Origin: Trichuris trichiura
Lineage: Eukaryota; Nematoda; Enoplea; Trichinellida; Trichuridae
Assembly (NCBI GenBank): GCA_037903355.1
Contig: JBAJFE010000005.1
Location: 3,224,001-3,288,000 of the forward strand
Direction of reading: 5' to 3'
DNA length: 64,000 bases
The translations under genes were made by a program, and so were the position numbers. The notes beneath the pieces are model-generated. The model was not told the origin of the DNA. It searched no databases and saw nothing but the letters and a program-made list of their open reading frames with translations. The first letter of the stretch is position 1. Each line of letters opens with the position of its first letter. Shown here piece after piece: positions 55,023-64,000 of the stretch.

Positions 55023-56059
55023 TGTTAAAAAATCCACTGTGACACAAAGAGCTGTAGTCCTTCTGACAAATGACGTCAATGAGACTATGATGCTTTGGGA
55101 ATACTGACGATTAAAATTTGTAACTCCAAAAATTGTATCTTATCGCGAGGATGTCTTTATTCATTCAGCAAACAGTTTCGGAAAATCAGAGACGATTGGC
55201 GTTAGTGACATGTAGTCGCTTTGGTCGTCTAAGCGAGACTTATTTCCATGTTACAAAACAAACCTATAAGCTCATAATTGTGGTGCTTCTTTTTAAAATG
55301 TGTTTTCCGCTTTCGTTGGCTCTCGAATAGGCGGCCTTTAAAAATTAACTTAGATATCTCATGCTGCGCAGAATCGTATCAATGTAGTCGATAGTTGATT
55401 TGCAGGTTCATTGTGCACGCGTTGTTGTAGCGCTTCGGTACAGTAATAGCTCAGGTTCACTTAAGCTGTTTTTATACTTGCGCGCTTTGAAATGCTTATG
55501 TGCGAAGAGATCAAACTTGCGCAAAATAAGCAAAGCTTTACGTACAAGGTTCTTATTTTACCAATGTCGTTTGTCTGAGCGGCAGAACGATGAAGCAAAT
55601 TATTTGACGGCATGCGCCGTTCTTGCTGTTGAAGATTCGCGTAGTCACTCGCAACAATTGCTAACCATTAGATAATTAATTTGCATACCAGCGAAAAGAA
55701 GACAAAATGTCAACGATAAGATGTTGTAACGAGCCGCAAGCCGAACAATTTAAAACCAAATCACCTTGTATTCAACGTACGCCTGAAACACGCGGAAGCA
55801 CCTCCCTTACTCAATAACGTGCGTTTACGTACTGTCGTACCTGCTTATCTCTACCGTTACAATATCGTTAAGTTTTCGAAACTTCCTACTTCCATCATCA
55901 GCCTTAGAATGAAGTCGACACTTTGTGGGAATGAATCGGCATTGTCCATTTACAAAGAATTTTGTTTCCAGAAGTTACAAAAAGCATATGCTTGACGAAT
56001 GTTCTGAGCCACTTCCTTTTACGGTTGTATCCAACATCAGTCAGTTGGCGGCTTACGTC

Positions 56060-56690
56060 GTCAGTGCAGAAGTACTAATACATTAGCGTACAAAGCAACG
56101 AGTTCAAGTCGAATGTAAATAGATTCCAGTCTGAAATTGAATCTAATTGCGCTATGAACAGCGTATGAATGCGTATTGCTTGAATTGCTTTCATTATAAT
56201 TGCTGGCGCGTGGGAAAATTTCGTATACGCGCTCGAACGATTGCACACCGTTTTTATCCTTTTGCAAATTTTTTAAAATGCAAAATCTAGCGCTGTAGGC
56301 AATTTTCGGTTCAGCTTTAGGCCGCAATTGAGACAACGACAGTTTTACTCGCTAGGATTCGGGATTGCAAGTGATTCGTAATGAAAACGAACATGCGCAT
56401 AACGACCGCTGCGCCAGCTATTGTTTCTTCTAAATTCTTCCGCTGGCAGTGTTGCCGCCCAGGATTACATAACCGCAAGAACAAGTTGAATCAACTGTTT
56501 CGTTTTTCTCTTCTCTTTAGAATTCGGTTACATGCGGTATCACACGGGTTCACTTCCATAGTGTCGTGACTTTGAGCCTTAAGGAGTTGAACCTTCAAAG
56601 AGCCTGTGAAACGACATTTCATCAAAAAGTCTTACCTTTAGTTTCTAAAGCCCGTTTAGGATGAGCAGGGCACGTTTCCTATCAGTAAAA
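56060..56690 (-). pseudogene. degenerate ML-domain gene (H)
   Basis: Minus-strand similarity to genes B/C runs through exon 2 (about 56690-56625), exon 3 (about 56580-56500) and exon 4 (about 56435-56265). Exon 4 has a frameshift after VVMRM and its donor GT has become GA. An exon 5-like segment near 56135 soon meets a stop. Not functional as an ML protein. Confidence 0.75.
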
Positions 56691-57228
56691 ACAAATGCGT
56701 ACTTGAATTTCAAAGCATTATGCATTCCAACTTTGCAGATGAGTATGCTGCCAAATTTTCACGGCCTTGATGATCAAAATCTTGCTTTTTGGCTGTTCGT
56801 AGCAAAATCTATTACTTATAATCAATATTAATGAAATAGTAAGCCAAAGAATAGTATGACAAATTCAAAGAGCTCTCTTGATGAAAAACTAATAAAGTAT
56901 GCAGTCTGCCACCGCAGAAAACACTACGGTAAACGCGAGCGTTCGCAAACAATATTATATATGCGCGGTTCTATTGAGCTCGCAGAGACTTGAAAATCTC
57001 CGCCGCTAACCTGCTTTTCATTTAAAAGTCACGACGTCTTTTCAGTTGCTAAATGACTTCTTTTATTGTGTAGTTAATGGAATGAGAGATCGGTTAAAAA
57101 ATGTTTGTTCGCGAACAAATTAATGCGCACCGCAAATGTGAAACTTTGACGCGATTACCAAGAGCAAACGAACATATTATAATAAGCCGGCTACTCTGCC
57201 ACGCTCATAAATAATTAACGAGCAGCAG

Positions 57229-57236
57229 TATAAAAG
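57229..57236 (+). promoter_or_regulatory. TATA box of ML gene F
   Basis: TATAAAAG, 76 nt before the gene F ATG, the best match to a consensus TATA box in the cluster. Confidence 0.65.
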
Positions 57237-57304
57237 TAAAAGGAACGCGTGGCGGCAACGAATTTAGCCTACCAGCACTGCACAGCACTTCTTTTTGCCT
57301 AAGT

Positions 57305-59728
57305 ATGCTTTCCTATAAAAAGGTACGACGTGCTCCGATTTTTGGGACGGGGATTTAGCGAGAAGTTACTATTGTCTGCTTTTTTACCACTTGCCTTTCT
57401 TCAGGTTACCTTTAAGGCATGTTATTGAAGAAGATAAAACTAATCAATGTTTTAAATGTATTCCGTCCATACGAATTTGTCCCGCGTGTGCGTACGTACG
57501 GAGCTGAGGCAGTTGTTGCAGCTGCTTAAATAAGCGCCAGAAACACAACAAAATTCTTTCTTAAATGCAATACTTAATGAGAAGAGATTTCTGAAGAGCC
57601 GCATTAGTAACGTGCCCTGTTGTTATACTGTAACTTTGCTGGCCACCTTGTTCTTCTTCACTCTAAGCGTAAACCTAAACCTAAGGCATACACTTTTGCT
57701 TAGACGTATGTTGGAACAAACAGAGTACCTCGCATGCTTGATAGTGTGGTTAGAATAGAAGAGCCTCGTGTTTAAGAGAAAGGAACCTGCATTCCTTAGA
57801 CGGTGGGCCTATTACTGCCAACGCACATCTATTGAACCCAACGGCAATTATTAGAATTTATAGTGGCTAATTTTAAGTTGTAAACATTAGGAGGAAGTAA
57901 TACTTTCACTTACGTTGACTTTAGCGGCGCAGCATCAGAGTTAAGAGAGTTTACATTTTTTAATGTGCAATGAAATGAACAGTGGAAAATAGTATGCCTT
58001 AAGAATCAAACAGGCATTTGTGATTATAGGTATTGAAGTGCGCCCTGCTTGTCTTAGCTTACTGCGTACACGTTGATGGCAGACATGTCCACTACTCAGA
58101 TTGTGGTAAGGCTTGTTGATAGAACTCTGTTTTGCGGCAGATTTCAAAGTTAAATATCTTAAGGCTCTAAAGCCAAGGTGGTATGGGTACAGGTGGAGCC
58201 GTGTAATGATCCCTACGACTGCACTCTGCTGAAAGGAACGGACGTAACGTTCAAGGTTCGATTTGTTTCAGGTGCTTTAGTTGTTGTGATTACTAATTGA
58301 AGCAGTGACAGTGTACGAATTTAGATAGCGTCATAACAGACTTAAGTGCCGCTGCATATGTTACACTGGCTACTTTGCCTGACCAGCTGCAACTGGCGGT
58401 GGATAGTGGGTGCGGAAGTGCCAAGGACGCTTGCGGTCCAGAGGCGGGAAACATAGTCACGTACCGTACGCAATTTAAAATTAGTGACAAAGTTCCCAAC
58501 GTAAGTAATTAGTTTCTCCATGAGCAAATACCATGAGTCGTCTAGGGACGCATCGTAGAATGACGTTTCAATAATCATGTTCAAGTTGCTAACCTGCAAA
58601 CATTAATAGCAAAAAAAGTTTAAGCTTTATAAGCATAGCTTATGGATACTGCCTGAATTTAATAAATATTTCATTTCGAAATTTCCGAACTCACGTTAAC
58701 CCATTGCTGGCTAAAGGAGTTCTTAGAGAACGCGGAAAATCACGGTTTAAATGTTCAGTTGTAGTTCAGCGTATACGGAAAATTGAGAATCAATATTGCA
58801 AAAGCTGAAAGTCTAGGAACCTGCAAATCTACCGTATCATTACAGGGACGAAAGACTGAAGACTTGAACAAGCGGATGGGAAAGCTAAAGTTGTTCGTCA
58901 AATGTTTGCTTCATTCCTACTATGCAATTCAATTTGCTCAATTTTATTTTCTATTTTTTAAATCAGGTCATTGTTTCCGCATTATTTGTGTTTCTATTCA
59001 TTTAAACTACCTGCGTACCTTGCATTACTTTTCCATTTAAATTCAAATATTTATTTTTTTCATCTGGCGTAAGGACTGCATTTTAGTGCTTTAAGGCCCC
59101 CGCCCCCTCGCCGCAAAATCTTAATTTCCCGCTTTTCCGGAAGAATCTTCCTACGTATTTCAAATTATGCGCCGCCTGCAGGGCTACGCGAGCCGGAAAG
59201 CTCCACAAGAAGGGTTCGTTACAAGATGAGCTTTATCCGTACGCCTTGCTCGTTAGGAAACTATAGGACTTTAAAATATTCAAAACAAAGTATGCGTTCT
59301 GTATGACATTGCAATTCATTGACGCTCGAAGACAAAGCCATCGTTGCCGTATGATATTTCGGTTTGATTAGTCTGCTGCAACGGTTTGACGCCGGCGACT
59401 GACAATACTGGTACAGAAATGTTCGTTGGAAGTATGCACTTAAACCTGAACATCCGATTTACCTATAAAAGCGATAACGCTTCTTTGCGCTTGCCTCAAA
59501 AAGAAACTACTTTCGACTGAATTTTAGTCTTATCATTATTTCTGTTGAAATTCTTCCTTTATGTTGCAGATTGACGTCTATTTTCGATTCGAGCTGTTAA
59601 ACCAAAATCAAGAAAAATTGGTTTGCGTGCGCGTGAGCGCTCACATTGACGAGCGTCCTTTGAGCGAGAAAGAGTTGGAGAAATTCATTGCAAGCAAGCG
59701 CGGGCAGACCTCTTACTACAGTGCCTGA
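57305..59728 (+). CDS. NPC2-like ML-domain protein F
   Basis: Five plus exons close in phase: 57305-57322, 58030-58105, 58164-58271, 58325-58500, 59570-59728, giving 178 residues. Exon 1 is MLSYKK; exon 2 gives VLKCALLVLAYCVHVDG and YSDCG. Then WVQVEPCNDPYDCTLLKG, LSAAAYVTLA, SGCGSAKDACGP, DVYFRFELLNQNQEKLVC and VRVSAHIDER, with a charged tail ending TSYYSA. The usual NCT glycosylation site is DCT here. Intron 1 (707 nt) holds a decayed foldback arm. Intron 4 (1.07 kb) has no coding content that I see. Confidence 0.88.
57600..57845. mobile_element. decayed foldback arm in ML gene F intron 1
   Basis: Matches the left outer arm of the GDH intron element (about 4905-5120), including ttatactgtaactttgc and agaaaggaacctgcattcc. 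The partner arm is missing. Confidence 0.75.
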
Positions 59729-62700
59729 AAATTTACCATCATGTAAACGCTGCTAAGCTTTTATGCTTACGAACTACACTGTCAATGAGGTGATGACACT
59801 TCGGGAAACCTGGCAATTAAATTTATGATACTAAAGACTATGACTGAACGAGCCCATATATGTGCTTAGAAAAGAGTTCGTAAACACGAATAGCTGCTAA
59901 CAAAATTATATTATTTTTGCTGAGTGAAAATTGTGTGCTTTCTAAGTGAAACTTGCCTCATGTTCATGGAAAGAGCGGACTATAGGGTCATACTGTATGC
60001 TCAGGTTCCCACCGCTTCTCTCTTAAACTTGATCACTGTTTTCACTGATGTTCGAAACGAGCCACGTTTGTCGATATTAAGGGGCGTGCAAAAATCGAAT
60101 TAATTAGATTTCTCAAGTAATAGAGATTATGCAGTACGCTGGAATTATAATGAATGATTTGCAAGTTCAATGTCGATGAATCAACTCACAGGTTGCTTTC
60201 AGGTGACAAGAATTGCTTTTAAAATAAACTGAAAAAAATAAACGTTTTACATCTTTCATGTGAAGATCTTTCAAAAAGCTACAAAGTATCTCATAGCCTC
60301 AAGCGCGGTGTTAGTATTTTTTGAGCTCAATACTGCCTTTCTGCCCTCAATTCTGATTTTGGCTTTTGTTCTGCTAAGAATACGTATATATTGAAATTTG
60401 AAGTAGTTACGTACGCAATCTGTTCTTAAAAATGGGATGCGCTTATTACTTGGAAACGGCGTCTTGCAGGTTTTCTTTTCCTGGATGAACCGTTTTAAAT
60501 TATCAAAAATCATTGTTTTTAATGCACTTCTCATGCTGTCATTCCGCATGTAGATTAATAACTGTGAGATTTGCTAACTGACATACTCGTGGTGTCCTCC
60601 TGGTAATGGCTTATTTATAGGAAACTCCCCTGACTGATAAGAAACCTCGAAAAGAGTTAAGGAAATTTTTTAAGCCTTCACAAAAGACTGTAGTTTGCTG
60701 CGGAGTGCGTTTAGCTTCTAGGTTGTCGGCGTATCGCTGCAGTTTGCTGTTTGCATTCTGCTTAGAAAAAAGTTTGGCCAGGCTGCAGCACATGCGTTTT
60801 GGAAAGGCAATTAGGCTTGTAGAACGGTCTGTTAAGGGAAACCTTTTGGAATTGCAACAATTGAGCCGCAGGTTCATTGACAACTGGTTACGGTATGGGA
60901 CATTGTTTGACTGTATCGGTTTACATGGCCCGCAGAGAAATAAAGCAACAATGTAATGCATTTGTAATTCAATTCTGAATCGTAATGAAGCTGCAAAATG
61001 CGCGTAGTGGTCTTGAATGTACTTATTATTTTGCTTTAGTGCAGTCGTGCAGTGATCCGCGTAGACTTCAATTCTACTTTTCGGAAACAAGCTTTGACAA
61101 CCGACAAATAATATTCTGAGCAGTTGGTAGACTTATATAGATGGATTTTTCTCGTTTGGCGCTATTTGAACATTACATGAACTACAGTGAATGATTTGCA
61201 GGTACGTAATTTTAATCCTGCATTTGCTGTTTGGTAATCTGACTTTAGTCCAGCCGCGGAAATGGAAAACATTCGCATCTTCTTAAAAACCTTTGTTGCT
61301 TGTAATGAAGCTTCGAACTTTGCTTCGGAGAGACTAATGTTTTTAACTGCATTTGCCTAATAATCGTTAGTGTTTCTTTAGTATTGATATTTTCGATTTT
61401 TATTTTCTTACGATTTCGCTTGGAAGCGAGCTTCGGCAAGGCAGCTTTAACTGCCCTACGAGTATTGTGCGTCGTAGCGTCAAATAGGAATAAATGATCC
61501 ACAGGTTCATACTCACAAACTCAGCCTACATGATTAATTTTGGAAAGAGATGGATCCTTTTTTTAAAAAGCAGTAATGAAAAAAGAAAAAATTAACTAGT
61601 CGGCTTTTTTACTAAATGATTGGCAACCGCAATATGACTTCTTGAAATATGAGGAATGTTTTGGGGTTTTTCCAATATATTATGTCCAGCTGCAAGGTGC
61701 TGTTTTACCATTGGACGACACGGTTGATACCTTTTATACTGACGCACCGGGTTTTAGTGTGAGCGGCATTCGACTTTCTATTTGACTGTAGCGGTACAAG
61801 CTTCTTACCCTCTCGATCTCTAAGTCAGGCAAGCTTTCACGATTTTGCTATTTCGAACCTAGTGTTTGTCTATTGCTTGTTCTTTCAGTTTTGTATAATA
61901 CTTGAACTTCCATGTAACGCTCAGATTAGCTATCGTTATGGTTGGCTACGCTTTAGGGAACTGACTATTGCAAACTTTGAGTAAGTATGTTCTAGCCATA
62001 TCATGTCTCTACTTAGCCCTTTGCCGTTAGCTTCAGAGAAGCTTGTTTTGTTTCTCGAGTTGGATCTTTGTTTTCTGTAACGTTGGATATGTTGTTTTCG
62101 GTACTTTACAGCGCGTTTTGTCAGAATATTGGCATGGCAGGGTTTAATCTTCCGGTAGTGATATTCACAAACAGCGCTATTAGGAAAAAGCGGTTTTCTT
62201 TTTGCGTTAAAATTATAGCTTACGGATTATGTAACCTGCACACATGTTAAATTTTCAAATGATTACGGTAAGTAATATTATTGTCCTTCGTTAAGGAAAG
62301 TTTCACGTTCCAGCTTCTGCGTTTTTTGCTTTTTCGCTTGCTTTGGCGAAAGAAGTCTGGAAAATCGTTCGATAACGATCGGGTGGCTTAATGGAAGCAT
62401 TAACAAAGGACCTTGTTCGTGTGCAAGCAGCTTTGCTAAATTATTTGCGTAGGTTTGATTTTCGCCTGATTCACTCTTCGGAGAAGCAGTGCCATGCGCA
62501 GGCTGAATTCACTGTTGACACGTACTTACAAATTTGAATTTTGCACCACTCATTCTGGTAAAGTTCCTGCAGCTTCATTGCTGACGGCTTAAATAAGTAA
62601 GTAGCTTTCTTGTTGCAGTTGATTACTGGTTTTCGTGACCCAAAAAGCTGCATGATTTTCTCGTTGTTTTTCGATTGAAGTTGTATAGCTAAACGTAGAT

Positions 62701-63700
62701 TAGCTCGTCTTTAAATCCATTCAGTTGTTGCTCAGGCGCTAAATCGTTAAGGCGAAAAATTATTATCTCTTTAGGGAGGGCTAACGGTCTGTCCAATGAA
62801 GCCTACTGTACAGCTGGTCCCTCGATATTGCTTTTCCAAAAGAATTGTCCTTCACGATAGTAAAGCTTAACTGGCTTAACGCGCGTAAATTTTAATGGGG
62901 ACTAATTTTTCTCGACTGCGACAAAAGCTCATTGCTAACAGATTTTTCACGCAAGCAATAAATGCTGAATTACCACCATGTCCGGGTAGTACAATCCATC
63001 GACATATAATAATGAATGGAAAACTAGCCGATTCATTTTGACGTGCAAACGACCTGATACAACAAGTACGTTAGCTGCGCTGCACCCAACTGCAGTTGGT
63101 TAGAATAGTCGGCAGCACTCAGTGCCACGCGCACAGTATGGCAAACACATGCAGGTGTAGCGAGCTGTGGAAATAACAGCATGCTATCGTTGCTGTCGCC
63201 TTCTCTAGTAGAGTAAACATCTCGTTCCATTCGCTATTTTGTCTTTCACGTGCTGCCGACGAACTTCTTTTTCTACTTCAAACGGGCGGACCAACCAGTC
63301 GAAGCACGTCATGCCCGAAGCGCACCCGGACGGCGGTCTGCTCCAGGCAGAGAGGTAGAATTGTGCATCACTTCCTCCAATGTTTGTATTCCGTAGGGAC
63401 TTGACGACAGTGGCCAATTTGCTCACGCCATAGTGTCATCTCTTTTAGCAAAGTCACAGGTACCAGTGACACACGTCGTCGTCTTCGTTGGTAGATACAC
63501 GTTTGGGCTCAAGAAACTAAGTTGAAAAGTTTACGCAACTTTATCGCCGATCAAAGTTTGCACACGCAACTGACTCACCGCTGCGAACCGTAAAGTTCTC
63601 TCAACAGTGCGCAATGGTTAGAAGAGTAGTAGTTCTATAAGTGCGCCCCGTTTTTAAAAAGCGTCAATCGCTTTAGACTTCCAATAATTCGACCTTAGAA
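59729..63700. other. long stretch without confident genes
   Basis: About 4 kb of AT-rich sequence. Short frames near 60.3-61.1 and 61.25-61.5 kb, and a minus frame at 63205-63426 without an ATG, show no recognisable motif. A tgatttgcaggt-type motif recurs near 55395, 60155 and 61185, two of these a few hundred nt after ML genes E and F, so part of this may be duplicated 3' flank. Confidence 0.5.
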
Positions 63701-63919
63701 ATGGCTCCCGCGGGGCCATCGAGCGGGGTAGTTGCCGCCATTGCCGTTTGCTCCGTATGCGCTGTTGTCCTTGTGGCACTTGCCGTATACTTTGCTTACA
63801 AGAAAATTAAGCAGAGAAGAAAGTGCGAAGGTCAGTACTGGCCAGCCTATGAAGAAGAGAAGAATTGCGGACAGAATTTGCCTCCTTTACCTCCTCCGGC
63901 CATTGAGGGATTGATCTGA
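63701..63919 (+). CDS. crb-3: CRB3-like short Crumbs protein
   Basis: A frame of 72 residues has a Gly/Ser start, one membrane segment (GVVAAIAVCSVCAVVLVALA, about residues 9-30), a basic stop KKIKQRRK and a tail of about 35 residues. The tail has CEGQYWPAYEEE, which aligns with the FERM-binding EGTYxPxxxE of Crumbs, and ends PPAIEGLI, close to the PDZ-binding PPEERLI. Crumbs tails recruit PALS1/PAR6 and FERM proteins to set apical polarity. An acceptor-like TTAG precedes the ATG, so a signal-peptide exon may exist upstream. ERLI as GLI is an odd change in the PDZ ligand. Confidence 0.78.
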   Translation: MAPAGPSSGVVAAIAVCSVCAVVLVALAVYFAYKKIKQRRKCEGQYWPAYEEEKNCGQNLPPLPPPAIEGLI

Positions 63920-64000
63920 TTGTCTCCTTGAAGAATGACCAAAATAGGAAAGCGCAGGCAGTTGCTCCGGTGGGACCAAAACCTGTTCAGTCGAGAAACG

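Noticed and set aside
60611..61090. Minus-strand frame of 159 residues
   Set aside because: Composition and lack of motifs suggest chance; a competing plus frame covers the same bases.
63205..63426. Minus-strand frame of 73 residues with a coherent end
   Set aside because: It starts at GTG without an ATG and no partner exon or family was found.

Overview
This window is nuclear DNA of a small-intron animal. Protein genes are split by many introns of about 48-60 nt with GT...(T)TTTCAG borders. Core genes are of animal type: AHCYL, mitochondrial GDH, TIM17, SR proteins and proteasome RPT2. They sit beside rhodopsin-like GPCRs, a single-Ig secreted protein, an EGF transmembrane protein, a MARVEL protein and a CRB3-like Crumbs peptide. 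A nematode fits best, but this cannot be proven from the window. I see no bacterial operons, CRISPR arrays, rRNA or tRNA genes.

Layout, 0-34 kb (mostly conserved housekeeping genes). AHCYL (+, 5' end off the window) is followed by a putative membrane protein. Glutamate dehydrogenase (-) carries a 2.1-kb intron filled by a nested palindromic repeat. TIM17 (+) is followed by a 2.7-kb higher-order tandem repeat. Then come a MARVEL protein (+), a coiled-coil protein (-), a GPCR (+), a secreted Ig protein (+), an EGF/PY-motif membrane protein (-), two tandem two-RRM splicing-factor genes (+), RPT2/PSMC1 (+) and a single-exon secreted glycoprotein (+).

Layout, 34-60 kb (accessory region). A second GPCR (-) is followed by a cluster of NPC2-like (ML-domain) secreted lipid-binding proteins. 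I could assemble six intact genes: three on the minus strand (A, B, C; 39-47 kb) and three on the plus strand (D, E, F; 49-60 kb). Two pseudogenes and one orphan first exon accompany them. All intact members share a five-exon structure with an 18-nt first coding exon, and an ATAAAAG TATA-like box 76-91 nt before the ATG. Part of the cluster arose by a ~3-kb segmental duplication. Foldback-type mobile elements have moved into it; one landed exactly on the first splice donor of gene C. Relics of the neighbouring GPCR lie inside the cluster.

Layout, 60-64 kb. A long stretch without clear genes ends in a short CRB3-like protein.

Exon coordinates were assembled by eye from frame, splice sites and family alignment. 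Borders could be off by a base or so, but reading phase closes across every junction given for the main genes.
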